Positions 15,369-24,026 are shown, counted from the first letter of the stretch. The stretch: 35,923 bases of DNA from CBDDDW01 sp965226805 (GCA_965226805.1 CBDDDW010000006.1:1-35923), one strand, 5' to 3'. Numbers and translations are program-made. The notes: generated by a model from the letters alone, not told the origin.

Positions 15369-16271
15369 GTGGCGACCGACTTTGAGAGCATACCGGTGAG
15401 CCCCTGGGTGCGGGTGGTCAGTTCGGCGCGGAGAGCGGGGCGGGCCAGCCTCGGGTTTGGCCGGGCCAAACCACTGGGCATGGTGGGCGCTGTCATCCTG
15501 ATAGTGATTGGGATCATCACCATCACCGCACCCCTGATAGCACCACACGACCCCACGGACTCTTCTTTCAAACGGGACCTACCAGAAAGCAGTAAGCACT
15601 TGCTGGGTACAGACCCCATCGGCCGCGACATATTCAGCCGGCTGATCATGGGCTCTCGCATCTCTATCTATGTGGGCATAGTATCGGTGTTTGCCGGCAT
15701 AACCCTGGGCGCGGTTATCGGAGTTTTCACCGCCTACTCAGGGGGCATTGTTGACCTGGTCGTGCAGCGTTTTATTGACGCCATCCAGGCCTTTCCGGGT
15801 CTGATTCTGGCAATGGCCGTCATGGCAACCCTGGGCCAGTCGCTCAATAACGTGATCATAGCCATTGCTATTCTGATGATACCTGGCGGTGCGCGCGTAA
15901 TCCGCGGAACGTCCCTCAGCATCAAGGAACAAACTTATGTCGATGCAGCCAGAGCCGTAGGGTGCTCCAGTATTCGCATCATGGCCCGACATATCTGGCC
16001 TAACACTCTGGCGCCCTATATCATCCTGATCAGCGTTAACCTGGGCGCTGCTATTATTACGGAGGCCTCGTTAAATTTCCTGGGCATCGGATCGCCACCA
16101 GGCGACCCTTCTTGGGGAGGCATGGTAAACCTTGCGTCCAAAGAGCTGTTCTCCACCGGGTTGGGACTGGCCCTTGGGCCAGGACTAGCCATCGCCTCCG
16201 CTGTCTTTGCCTTCAACCTCTTCGGGGACGCCCTGCGGGACATCTGGGACCCACGGCTAAGAGGAGCCTGA
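15369..16271 (+). CDS. Dipeptide-type ABC transporter permease, DppC-like
   Basis: The 300-residue product is the DppC-type partner permease. After a hydrophilic N-terminus (about 35 residues) come a first membrane helix with GAVILIVIGIITITAPLIAPHDP and the family motif LLGTDPIGRDIFSRLIMGSR with short variations. The EAA-type loop is VDAARAVGCSSIRIMARHIW, and GDPSWGGM near the C-terminus is also typical. The start is GTG 15369, with GGAGG about ten bases upstream. The operon ends here: no ATPase (DppD/DppF) gene follows, and the next gene is convergent. The ATPases must be supplied from elsewhere in the genome. Confidence 0.93.
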   Translation: MATDFESIPVSPWVRVVSSARRAGRASLGFGRAKPLGMVGAVILIVIGIITITAPLIAPHDPTDSSFKRDLPESSKHLLGTDPIGRDIFSRLIMGSRISIYVGIVSVFAGITLGAVIGVFTAYSGGIVDLVVQRFIDAIQAFPGLILAMAVMATLGQSLNNVIIAIAILMIPGGARVIRGTSLSIKEQTYVDAARAVGCSSIRIMARHIWPNTLAPYIILISVNLGAAIITEASLNFLGIGSPPGDPSWGGMVNLASKELFSTGLGLALGPGLAIASAVFAFNLFGDALRDIWDPRLRGA

Positions 16272-16309
16272 TTAAGCCCGAATTCTCGACCAAGTCAACA
16301 GACTAACAG

Positions 16310-17104
16310 CTAGTAGAATACCCCCCGGCTTGCGCCACCTTCTACAGCGATGGTCTGGCCGGTGACGGCACTGGCTTTGTCTGAGACCATGAACACTATC
16401 ATGTTGGCCAGATCCTCTGGTTCTACCATGCGTCCAATCGGAATCGCGCTCAGCTCTCGGCGCTCTGCCTCCTCAACGCTGATGTTTGCGTCCTGGGCCC
16501 GCTTCTCCATCATCATGTCCTGTCGCGGGCTCAGGGTACCGCCGGGGTGAATGCAGTTCACCAGGATTCCATCGCTGGCCACCTGATCCGATAAGTTTTT
16601 GGCAATGTTGGAGACGGCGGCGTTGGTCGCGCCACTGGTAATGTTGAGCTTGCCAACCCTTCTAGCTGCCATCCCTCCAATGTTTATGATCCTGCCCCCT
16701 CCTCTGTGTCTCATGTGGGGTATAACCTCCCTGGAGCATCGAACGTACCCCATCAACTTCACGTTGATGTGGTTCAGCCATGCGTCGTCGGGCAAATCCA
16801 TGAAAGGCGCCGGAGACGAGTTTACTGCGTTGTTCACCAGAATATCCACGCCCTCTAGCTGAGCGACGGTGGATGCAACCAAGTTCTGGATATCGTCCAG
16901 ATTGGTCATATCTGCACTGATAGCGAGAACCTTCCGGCCCGTTCTGGATCGGATTTCCTCAGCCGTCTCCTCCAGGGCTTCAACACCACGGGCGCAGATG
17001 GCCACGTCTGCTCCTTCCTGGGCCAGTGCCAATGCTGTGGCCCTGCCTATCCCTTTGCTGCCTCCCGTGACTATAGCCACTTTATCTCGGAGTCCCAGGT
17101 CCAT
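16310..17104 (-). CDS. SDR-fold protein lacking the catalytic Ser-Tyr-Lys
   Basis: The 264-residue product is a short-chain dehydrogenase/reductase-fold protein. The nucleotide-binding motif TGGSKGIGRATA is at 13-24, and DILVNNAVNS matches the NNAG motif region. The catalytic positions are replaced: IINIGGMAA stands where the catalytic serine usually lies, and NITSGATNAAV replaces the YxxxK segment, with Asn at the lysine position and no tyrosine. The C-terminal IVFMVSDKASAVTGQTIAVEGG is normal. It may be a reductase with a divergent active site or a non-catalytic binder. ATG 17104 is chosen because AGGAGG precedes it; an upstream in-frame ATG adds only six residues. It is divergent from the amidohydrolase gene and convergent with the permease. 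Confidence 0.88.
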   Translation of the reverse strand: MDLGLRDKVAIVTGGSKGIGRATALALAQEGADVAICARGVEALEETAEEIRSRTGRKVLAISADMTNLDDIQNLVASTVAQLEGVDILVNNAVNSSPAPFMDLPDDAWLNHINVKLMGYVRCSREVIPHMRHRGGGRIINIGGMAARRVGKLNITSGATNAAVSNIAKNLSDQVASDGILVNCIHPGGTLSPRQDMMMEKRAQDANISVEEAERRELSAIPIGRMVEPEDLANMIVFMVSDKASAVTGQTIAVEGGASRGVFY

Positions 17105-17349
17105 GCCTCTATCCTCCTGCAATAGCCTTCTAGACCAAGAATGGCCTGTTCCAGATCATACTCCAATTGATCCTTCACCGCACATTTAGGGCATGGTCCA
17201 GGCAGTGCCTAGAGGCGTCCTTCCCTGGCAGTGGCTCTTTACATGTCCAAAGGCCGCATCTATACTGCCTTCAGTCAGCGACCGAAGCCTACTTTGGGTG
17301 TAGGCCGGTCGATATTGGAAATTCCGGTTTAACGAGAGGAGACACAGAG

Positions 17350-18186
17350 GTGATCGTAGACTGTAGCTTCAGGCCGCCTTACAAGTCATTTACCGATATG
17401 GCCGTCTTCAACCTGAGACCTGAAGAGACCATGGCTGTAAAATTAGGCATGACGCCTCCTCCGTCGGTTACTGAGCGATCCATGGACCTCCTGCTCAAGG
17501 AGATGGATGAGGCGGAGATTGTCCACGGCGTGGCCTATGGGCGGGCAAGGGATGGCAGCAGGACCGAGGACCTAATAGACCTGATGAATGAGTATCCGGG
17601 AAGATTTACCGGTTTTGCGGGCATCAACCTGACGAACATGCGCAATGCCATTGAGGAGACCAACTACTGTCTTGATAAGCTTGGACTCAAAGGGGTCATG
17701 CTGGAACCAGCCATGCGCGTGCCTCCCATCTACCCTGACGATGCCCTTCTTTATCCCATCTACGAGATTTGTCAGCAGCGTGGGGCGCACGTTAGTTTTA
17801 CACTCAGTGGCCAGGCCGGCCCAGATATATCTTACTGTCACCCGGTGCATCTGGACCATATTTCTGCCGACTTCCCCGATCTCAACTTCATCGTTCGCCA
17901 CGCCTGCTGGCCCTGGGTCACGGAGGCCCTCGGCGTAGCCTTCAAACGCCAGAACGTGTACCTTATTCCTGATGCCTATGGGGTGAGTCTGCCTGGGTAT
18001 CTGCAATGGGTAGAGGCGGCCAACTCTGGTTACCTAGCAGACTTCATGTTGTTCGGCACGGGTTACCCGATCGTTCCCCTCAAGCCGATGGTGGACGCCT
18101 TCCGCAAGCTACCCTACCGGAACGATGAGGTGAGAGAGAAAGTCGAATACAAGAACGCTGCTCGCCTTTTGAACCTTCCTGCTTAG
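17350..18186 (+). CDS. Amidohydrolase-fold protein (PF04909-like) with altered metal site
   Basis: The 278-residue product resembles the amidohydrolase-2/ACMSD group of TIM barrels: RFTGFAGINL, GLKGVMLEPAMRVPPIYPDD and FPDLNFIVRHACWPW are typical strand-loop blocks. The usual metal ligands are changed: the N-terminal H-x-H is replaced by VDCSFRPP, and the late FGSDYP-type aspartate motif reads FGTGYP. It may hydrolyse or decarboxylate by a different mechanism, or may bind without catalysis. GTG 17350 is preferred, with GAGAGGAG about eight bases upstream, since it places the first barrel strand at the N-terminus; an upstream in-frame start at 17167 would add 61 residues with no family likeness. 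Confidence 0.8.
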   Translation: MIVDCSFRPPYKSFTDMAVFNLRPEETMAVKLGMTPPPSVTERSMDLLLKEMDEAEIVHGVAYGRARDGSRTEDLIDLMNEYPGRFTGFAGINLTNMRNAIEETNYCLDKLGLKGVMLEPAMRVPPIYPDDALLYPIYEICQQRGAHVSFTLSGQAGPDISYCHPVHLDHISADFPDLNFIVRHACWPWVTEALGVAFKRQNVYLIPDAYGVSLPGYLQWVEAANSGYLADFMLFGTGYPIVPLKPMVDAFRKLPYRNDEVREKVEYKNAARLLNLPA

Positions 18187-18536
18187 ACGCTACGTTGGGC
18201 TACGCGGCTTCCTCTACTGAAGCTTGACCCACGAGGGAAAAATAAAGGGACTCGCAAGACTGACACCGGCACTCCAGACCTGGTGACTCTTACTTGTAGG
18301 CCATGGATCCAGCTCGTGCTTTGGTATCTCCACTACCCAGGAATACTCTTATGGTCTGGACTGCTGGCATGCGCGGAGTTCTCCAATGTGTATGCGCTGC
18401 CTCATTGTATCCTGGCTGATTGGCGGTAAGGCCACCCGTCAGCATAGATACGGGCAACTCTCACGGGAAATGTTTTCGGCTAGCCGAGGGCGAAATGTCT
18501 TGGAATTGCTGGTAGAGTGTCAAGAGGAGGTGAAGG
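18187..18536. other. Gene-free stretch
   Basis: No gene, repeat or clear promoter was recognised in these 350 bases. Its downstream end carries the ribosome site AGAGGAGG of the LLM oxidoreductase gene. Confidence 0.5.
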
Positions 18537-19490
18537 ATGAGTCAGAGAAAGATCGGTGTGGCGGTAAGGGGTCCCGACAGCACTGCCGTCCTGGCAGCGA
18601 TTGAAAGGGCGGAGAAGCTGGGCATTCAGGCAGCGTGGTTAACCACCGGCGGGGCCGGCCTAGATGCCATTACCCTTTTCGCCAGCGCCGCGGTACGCAC
18701 CGAGCGTATCTTGCTTGGGACCTCCGTCGCGCCCATTTTCCCCCGCCACCCCATAGTTATGGTCCAGCAGGCTCAGGTGATCGCCCAGCTTGCTCCCGGC
18801 CGCTTTCGGCTGGGGGTGGGCCCGAGCCACCGGCCCTGGATGAGGGATAACTTTGGCATAGACCTCGATGCGCCTCTGAGTCACCTCAGTGAGTACCTGC
18901 ACATCCTCAAGGCATTGCTCCAGGGTGGGTCGGTAGACTTCGACGGACGCTACTACAGTGCCCATGCCCGCATTGCGGCCCCAGTGGACGTGCCGGTGAT
19001 GGCCTCTGCCCTTCAGCCCAAATCCTTCGAGCTATGCGGGGCCGAGTCCGACGGGGCCATCAGCTGGGTCTGCCCCCCGGTATACCTGCGTGATATGGCC
19101 CTGCCTGCCATGAAAGCGGGAGCTGAGAGAGCCGACCGCCCTGTGCCGCCCCTTATCGCTCATGTGCCAGTGTGCGTCCACGAAAACTTTGATGAAGTGC
19201 GAACGGCCATTGGGGAACAGGTCACCAGCCCTCGGCAACCTTTCTTCCAGCGCATGTTCGCCACAGCGGGCTTTCCTGAAGCTTCCAGCGGAACGTGGAG
19301 CGATGCCATGATAGATGCCACTGCCTTTGTGGGCAGCGAGTCGCAGGTGGCGGAGAAGATCGAGGGGCTGTTCGCCCTCGGGGCAACCGAGGTGCTGGCG
19401 TCTCCCATTGCCGCCAGAAGCGACCGAGCGGCGTCGCTAGAGCGCACGTTGCAGCTCTTAGGCCAGTTGTCTCAGTCCGGGAAGGCGTGA
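18537..19490 (+). CDS. LLM-class flavin-dependent oxidoreductase
   Basis: The 317-residue product belongs to the luciferase-like monooxygenase/F420-dependent reductase superfamily. The first strand and helix (KIGVAVRGPDS, ERAEKLGIQAAWLTTGG), the block TERILLGTSVAPIFPRHPIVMVQQAQ with its breaks, and PGRFRLGVGPSHRPWM are characteristic. DAPLSHLSEYLHILKALLQGG and VDFDGRYYSAHA follow in the usual order. The cofactor may be FMN or F420; the sequence alone does not settle it. The start is supported by AGAGGAGG before ATG 18537. It lies alone between the amidohydrolase gene and a palindromic repeat; the substrate is unknown. Confidence 0.92.
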   Translation: MSQRKIGVAVRGPDSTAVLAAIERAEKLGIQAAWLTTGGAGLDAITLFASAAVRTERILLGTSVAPIFPRHPIVMVQQAQVIAQLAPGRFRLGVGPSHRPWMRDNFGIDLDAPLSHLSEYLHILKALLQGGSVDFDGRYYSAHARIAAPVDVPVMASALQPKSFELCGAESDGAISWVCPPVYLRDMALPAMKAGAERADRPVPPLIAHVPVCVHENFDEVRTAIGEQVTSPRQPFFQRMFATAGFPEASSGTWSDAMIDATAFVGSESQVAEKIEGLFALGATEVLASPIAARSDRAASLERTLQLLGQLSQSGKA

Positions 19491-19536
19491 TGGTTCAGTG
19501 GGTTCCTGGTAACGTAACAGTAATCCTGATATAAAT

Positions 19537-19622
19537 GTCATTCTGAGCGAAGCGAAGAATCTGGGGTGCCGGGGAGTAACCCCTCCCTAGATTCTTCGGT
19601 CGCTGGACTCCCTCAGAATGCC
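19537..19622. repeat. Large palindromic dispersed repeat
   Basis: CATTCTGAG (19539-19547) and CTCAGAATG (19612-19620) pair, as do GAAGAATCT (19554-19562) and AGATTCTTC (19589-19597), forming an interrupted hairpin of about 82 bases with a loop GGGG/CCCC pair. The TCATTCTGAGCGAAGCGAAG wording is a widespread intergenic palindrome in Chloroflexota and other genomes. It lies between the convergent LLM and GlcG genes, where it could also stop transcription from both sides. Confidence 0.85.
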
Positions 19623-19727
19623 ATGCTGTCGATAGATCATTGAACAAAACAGCAGCCCTCCCCTTTACTGCACCACAAGGAGAGGACTGCCGTTAGCTAG
19701 CTGAGACGCTATCCTGTTCAGGGATGC

Positions 19728-20150
19728 CTAGATATTCATCGCCTCGAGGCCAGTCCGGGCTAGATTCTCGTCCGACTCGCCGCTGGGATAGCCACCGACG
19801 CCGATACCGCCCATGATAAAGCCATCCTTGGAGCGGACCACTACCCCACCCTGTCCAGGCGTCAGGTCCTTGTCCCCGCCGAAGTCGCTAACAGTTCTTC
19901 CCTGATTCTTCATTGCTTCACCGAAGGCGCCAGAATCTTGGCCGGTAATCGCGGCGGTGTAGGCCTTTCTTCGGGAATGGCGTTTGCCGAACACTCGCAG
20001 CTTATCCATATGGGCGTAGGCTACAAGATGTCCCGAATCATCCACGATGGTCATAGCCACAGGCTGTGGCCCAATTTCAGGAGCTTTTTCGACCATGGCC
20101 TTCATGGCCGCCTGCGATTGCTCAAACGAGATATACGGTCTATCAGCCAT
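19728..20150 (-). CDS. GlcG/HbpS family heme-binding-like protein
   Basis: The 140-residue product matches the GlcG/HbpS (DUF336) family: ISFEQSQAAMKAMVEKA at the N-terminus, MTIVDDSGHLVAYAHMD, RRKAYTAA, GGVVVRSKDGFIMGGIGV and GYPSGESDENLARTGLEAM near the C-terminus. Family members bind heme or act as small accessory proteins next to oxidoreductase genes; the exact role here is unknown. No signal peptide is seen. The start has GAGGAGG about six bases upstream, and a promoter-like pair lies at 20180-20208. Confidence 0.9.
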   Translation of the reverse strand: MADRPYISFEQSQAAMKAMVEKAPEIGPQPVAMTIVDDSGHLVAYAHMDKLRVFGKRHSRRKAYTAAITGQDSGAFGEAMKNQGRTVSDFGGDKDLTPGQGGVVVRSKDGFIMGGIGVGGYPSGESDENLARTGLEAMNI

Positions 20151-20179
20151 TGGAACCTCCTCTTTTTAACGGTTTCCCT

Positions 20180-20208
20180 ATACTACCTCACTCTCCAAGC
20201 TTCTTCAA
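20180..20208 (-). promoter_or_regulatory. Possible promoter of the GlcG-like gene
   Basis: On the - strand TTGAAG (20208-20203) and TAGTAT (20185-20180) are separated by 17 bases, each matching consensus at four of six positions, 30 bases before the start codon. Confidence 0.45.
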
Positions 20209-20454
20209 GAGCATAGAAGAATGCATGTCAAGAGGCTCGATTCGGAGTGCGTGTTGACCTAAATTCCGGGTTGGTTTACCGTGAGAACACTTTGTTCCAC
20301 ATTTCTCTAATCACCCGCGTGGGTGCGTCGTAATCCGGTAATGCATTCTGCCCATTTGAGCCGCATACCTAGGCTTAATAGCCAGTATATGTGCTAGACT
20401 GGTCGAATTAGCGGGGTCTGGTTCTGTATACCACAACCTTAATAGAGGGACCCA
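20209..20454. other. Gene-free stretch before the transposase remnant
   Basis: Nothing coding was recognised. It may contain the left end of the degraded IS1380-family element that follows, but no terminal inverted repeat could be defined. Confidence 0.4.
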
Positions 20455-20671
20455 ATGGGTGAAGGCGCCGACACCTCTTTGAAGCTCCAATTCGGCCGCA
20501 GAGTCCGCCTCCGTTTCAGTAGCGCTGCCATCACCTCTGAAGCTGGACTCCTGGCATGCCGCTAGGTTGATGCTGCTCTGGGACTATCAAGTCATACTAA
20601 TGGTGGGTGAGAGAATCAGTAGAATAGCCGATGACGCGCGGGACAAGCCATACGTATTATGGTGTCTGTAG
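20455..20671 (+). pseudogene. IS1380-family transposase, decayed N-terminus
   Basis: From ATG 20455 the frame reads LKLQFGRRVRLRFSSAAI, then TSEAGLLACR, followed by an in-frame TAG at 20563 and VDAALGL. After a frame change GERISRIADDARDKPYV is readable up to the stop at 20671. These blocks match the start of IS1380-family transposases (GR..R..FS.A.ITSDAGLLL, REVD..LGL, DPR..YV). With a stop, a frameshift and no DDE domain it is dead. It differs from the IS1380 fragment at 3828-4220, so the genome has carried at least two lineages. The IS256 pair lies about 90 bases further right. Confidence 0.7.
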
Positions 20672-20758
20672 CTAGGTTAATGGCGAGGGTGCTTACTTGA
20701 GGCGTGACGATGATTCTCAATCATTCAACCAATCCTAGCGTAGAGGCCGACCATTCGA

Positions 20759-22120
20759 GGTCACGTCCCATAGAGTGGTGTAAGAGTACGTCATCCGGTT
20801 GATATTGTCTAGGCCGCTGCCTCTGCGAGTTCGGCTCTGGGTAGAGCTTCGTTGGAGGTGGTTACCTCCTGTGTCATGTATCGACGGCCGACGGCCCACT
20901 CGTCGTGCTGCTCAGCTAGGACGGCGCCGACCATGCGACGGACAGCTGGGCGGTTAGGGAAGATGCCCACCACATCGGTGCGGCGCCGTATCTCCTTGTT
21001 GAGACGCTCCAGGGGGTTGTTGGACCAGATCTTCTTCCAGTGGGCGAGTGGGAAGCTGGAGAAGGCCAGGACGTCGGGTCCAGCCTCGTCCAGTCGAGAG
21101 GCGACCTGTGGGAACGGGTCCTGGAGCTGAGCAATCACCCGCTCGAGTTGGGCATGCACTTCCTGAGGGGACGGCTGCTGGTAGATGGTGCGTACCATGG
21201 TGGCCACCCAGGGCTGAGCGCTCCTGGGGACCCGAGTGAGCAGGTTGGTCATGAAGTGGGTGCGGCACCGCTGCCAACTGGCCCCACCGAAGACAGTTGC
21301 GATGGCATCCCTGAGTCCCTGATGAGCGTCCGATACCACCAGTTCCACCCCGCCGAGGCCCCTGGCGACCAGTGAGCGCAGGAAGGCTAACCAGAAGGCG
21401 CCGTCTTCACTGGTACCCACGTCCATCCCAACGATCTCACGCTTGCCCTCGCTATTGACCGCCGTCGCCACCACCACGCTGACGTTGACTATCCTACCGG
21501 CCTCTCTGACCTTCTGGGTTAGTGCGTCCAGCCACAGGTAGGGATATGATCCGCCGTCCAGCGGCCGACCCAGGAAGCTCTCCACCACCCCGTCCAGCTC
21601 CTGGCAGATACGCGACACTTGGCTCTTTGAGATACCCTCGCACCCAAGAGCCTTGACCAGATCATCCACTCGCCTCGTCGATACACCCTCCACATACGCC
21701 TGCTGGATCACCGCCAGCAGAGCTCGCTCGCTGCGACGCCGTGGCTCCAGCAGGCTCGGAAAGTAGCTCCCCTCCCTCAGCTTGGGTATCTGCAACTCCA
21801 TGGTCCCTACGCGAGTGTCCCATGCTCGAGACCGGTACCCGTTGCGCTGGGTCACCCGCTCAGGGTTGCGTTCTCCATACCCAGCACCGGTCCTCGATGA
21901 CACATCAGCCTCCATGATCTCCTCGACCAGCACTCTCAGTGCCTCTCGTAGAAAGTCCACGTCACCGTCGACTCCCCTCTTGCGCATTAGCTCAAGCAGG
22001 TCCATCCTTTCCTTGACCACCGTTGTCCTCCTTTCTCAGGCTCGTCTTTGCCCGCTAAGGATGACGTGGTGGTCTCTCTTCATCCAGACCCTCTACTCTT
22101 GTTACACCACTTCCTGGGAC
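20759..22120 (-). mobile_element. IS256-family insertion sequence, full-length copy
   Basis: The element reads leftward. Its 3' end carries GTCCCATAGAGTGGTGTAA (20765-20783), with identity to the other copy reaching 20759. Its 5' end is the inverted counterpart at 22092-22120, sharing GTCCCA-N3-AGTGGTGTAA. It contains one transposase gene. No 8-9 base target duplication was found around it, because its 5' end abuts the second copy directly. Confidence 0.85.
20809..22020 (-). CDS. IS256-family transposase (intact)
   Basis: The 403-residue product is a full-length IS256/mutator-type transposase (Transposase_mut). Family blocks include NGYRSRAWDTRVGTMELQIPK split by normal variation, SKSQVSRICQELD and the helix near SNNPLERLNKEIRRRT. 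The DDE catalytic residues are Asp165 (WLDAL), Asp231 (VVSDAHQGL) and Glu338 (NPLERLNKE), so it should be active. The start is GTG 22020, with AAAGGAGG six bases upstream; a following ATG at 22005 is less well placed. The coding sequence from residue 20 onward is repeated without amino-acid change in the opposing copy at 22128. Confidence 0.95.
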   Translation of the reverse strand: MVKERMDLLELMRKRGVDGDVDFLREALRVLVEEIMEADVSSRTGAGYGERNPERVTQRNGYRSRAWDTRVGTMELQIPKLREGSYFPSLLEPRRRSERALLAVIQQAYVEGVSTRRVDDLVKALGCEGISKSQVSRICQELDGVVESFLGRPLDGGSYPYLWLDALTQKVREAGRIVNVSVVVATAVNSEGKREIVGMDVGTSEDGAFWLAFLRSLVARGLGGVELVVSDAHQGLRDAIATVFGGASWQRCRTHFMTNLLTRVPRSAQPWVATMVRTIYQQPSPQEVHAQLERVIAQLQDPFPQVASRLDEAGPDVLAFSSFPLAHWKKIWSNNPLERLNKEIRRRTDVVGIFPNRPAVRRMVGAVLAEQHDEWAVGRRYMTQEVTTSNEALPRAELAEAAA

Positions 22121-22127
22121 TCTACTC

Positions 22128-23285
22128 GGTGACGTGGACTTTCTACGAGAGGCACTGAGAGTGCTGGTCGAGGAGATCATGGAGGCTGATGTGTCATCGA
22201 GGACCGGTGCTGGGTATGGAGAACGCAACCCTGAGCGGGTGACCCAGCGCAACGGGTACCGGTCTCGAGCATGGGACACTCGCGTAGGGACCATGGAGTT
22301 GCAGATACCCAAGCTGAGGGAGGGGAGCTACTTTCCGAGCCTGCTGGAGCCACGGCGTCGCAGCGAGCGAGCTCTGCTGGCGGTGATCCAGCAGGCGTAT
22401 GTGGAGGGTGTATCGACGAGGCGAGTGGATGATCTGGTCAAGGCTCTTGGGTGCGAGGGTATCTCAAAGAGCCAAGTGTCGCGTATCTGCCAGGAGCTGG
22501 ACGGGGTGGTGGAGAGCTTCCTGGGTCGGCCGCTGGACGGCGGATCATATCCCTACCTGTGGCTGGACGCACTAACCCAGAAGGTCAGAGAGGCCGGTAG
22601 GATAGTCAACGTCAGCGTGGTGGTGGCGACGGCGGTCAATAGCGAGGGCAAGCGTGAGATCGTTGGGATGGACGTGGGTACCAGTGAAGACGGCGCCTTC
22701 TGGTTAGCCTTCCTGCGCTCACTGGTCGCCAGGGGCCTCGGCGGGGTGGAACTGGTGGTATCGGACGCTCATCAGGGACTCAGGGATGCCATCGCAACTG
22801 TCTTCGGTGGGGCCAGTTGGCAGCGGTGCCGCACCCACTTCATGACCAACCTGCTCACTCGGGTCCCCAGGAGCGCTCAGCCCTGGGTGGCCACCATGGT
22901 ACGCACCATCTACCAGCAGCCGTCCCCTCAGGAAGTGCATGCCCAACTCGAGCGGGTGATTGCTCAGCTCCAGGACCCGTTCCCACAGGTCGCCTCTCGA
23001 CTGGACGAGGCTGGACCCGACGTCCTGGCCTTCTCCAGCTTCCCACTCGCCCACTGGAAGAAGATCTGGTCCAACAACCCCCTGGAGCGTCTCAACAAGG
23101 AGATACGGCGCCGCACCGATGTGGTGGGCATCTTCCCTAACCGCCCAGCTGTCCGTCGCATGGTCGGCGCCGTCCTAGCTGAGCAGCACGACGAGTGGGC
23201 CGTCGGCCGTCGATACATGACACAGGAGGTAACCACCTCCAACGAAGCTCTACCCAGAGCCGAACTCGCAGAGGCAGCGGCCTAG
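22128..23285 (+). pseudogene. IS256-family transposase, N-terminally truncated copy
   Basis: From codon 20 onward this is identical in protein sequence to the leftward transposase; the first 19 codons, the natural start and the ribosome site are gone. GTG at 22134 (codon 21) leaves an open frame of 383 residues with all three catalytic residues. There is no native ribosome site, so expression is doubtful, although the protein could be nearly functional if made. Confidence 0.85.
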
Positions 23286-23335
23286 ACAATATCAACAGGA
23301 TGACGTACTCTTACACCACTCTATGGGACGTGACC
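22128..23335 (+). mobile_element. IS256-family insertion sequence, 5'-truncated copy
   Basis: This rightward copy begins inside the transposase gene (junction at about 22127/22128), immediately after the 5' end of the leftward copy. It keeps the normal 3' end, GTACTCTTACACC to GGGAC at 23305-23329, plus GTGACC. It lacks its own 5' terminal repeat and so cannot move alone. Confidence 0.88.
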
Positions 23336-23605
23336 GTGCTATTCACCGAGCGACCCATACTTGACAATATTTGAAGAATCACATTGTGTGCATTCTGCAT
23401 GCTAAAACCATCCTACGAATCACAATTTCTGCGGTATTATCAAGTACTTTTAGTTAAATTGTTGTTGTTAATACAATAATACCTTATGCGTTGTCAAGGA
23501 TCAAACCATAGTAATAGCCCCCCTCTTTTCGAGGCGGATTAGACTTTTGGAACAAGAGGGACTTATGGAGTAAAGCCCGCCAAGGGAGAAGAGGTCAGTT
23601 ACGAG

Positions 23606-23809
23606 TCACGACAGCTTCCCGAAGACCATGCCCGCGAACCCGGTTAGCAGGGACGGCCAGGTCCGCTCCAGTATGGGAATCGCCCTGTGATCGCCGGGAA
23701 GAGCAAGCCAGAGTATGAACGCGACGACGGTAAAGGCGGCCACCAGCCAGAAAGCTATCCTGAACTCAAAGGGAAATCCGTGCTCGCTTTGACTGCTGAC
23801 GCTTGCCAT
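23606..23809 (-). CDS. Small two-helix membrane protein
   Basis: The 67-residue product has one clear membrane helix (about residues 18-37, FWLVAAFTVVAFILWLALP) and a second hydrophobic stretch near the C-terminus (LLTGFAGMVFG). I do not recognise the family. The ATG at 23809 overlaps the end of the preceding gene on the same strand by 44 bases, suggesting coupled expression. Codon use looks coding. The region to its left (23336-23605) is strikingly AT-rich, with no gene seen. Confidence 0.55.
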   Translation of the reverse strand: MASVSSQSEHGFPFEFRIAFWLVAAFTVVAFILWLALPGDHRAIPILERTWPSLLTGFAGMVFGKLS

Positions 23810-24026
23810 TTAGGTGTTCCTTGGCCCTTCCCTTTGCCCGGCTCTTTACCCTCAGGATGTCGCCTGTATCGTAGGAGACCACCACCGTCTTTGTTCCCCA
23901 CCAGGGATTTACCCCGTTGGCGAGGCCCTTGAGCGCGGCCAGAATAGGAAACCTCCTCAGCCACTCGCCCCTAACCGATGCATCTTGACTTGTATCTCTC
24001 ACCACAGCTATTATCCATCTCGCCAT
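23766..24026 (-). CDS. Hypothetical small basic protein
   Basis: The product has 86 residues from ATG 24026: MARWIIAVVRDTSQDASV, then WLRRFPILAALKGLANGV, NPWWGTKTVVVSYDTGDILR and a strongly basic tail (KSRAKGRAKEHLNGKRQQSK). Codon choice is GC-biased at third positions and there is GAGGGG about ten bases upstream, so it is probably real. No known domain is recognised. It overlaps the small membrane protein gene downstream and may form a two-gene unit with it. Confidence 0.45.
   Translation of the reverse strand: MARWIIAVVRDTSQDASVRGEWLRRFPILAALKGLANGVNPWWGTKTVVVSYDTGDILRVKSRAKGRAKEHLNGKRQQSKRARISL

Larger units (their letters stand above)
20759..23335. repeat. 1.2-kb near-perfect inverted repeat from two IS256 copies
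   Basis: Bases 20759-21967 and 22127-23335 are reverse complements over about 1,208 positions. By reading, the only difference noted is near 20797/23297 (C versus A on the sense strand). The arms are separated by about 160 bases, namely the 5' end of the complete copy. Such an arrangement can form a large cruciform. Confidence 0.88.

Noticed and set aside
20916..21375. Several open frames in other phases of the transposase genes, mirrored at 22719-23242
   Set aside because: They appear in both copies only because the DNA is duplicated; none has family features.
20751..23345. Target-site duplication around the IS256 pair
   Set aside because: The flanking bases are not directly repeated; the shared GTGACC is inverted and thus part of the repeat arms.
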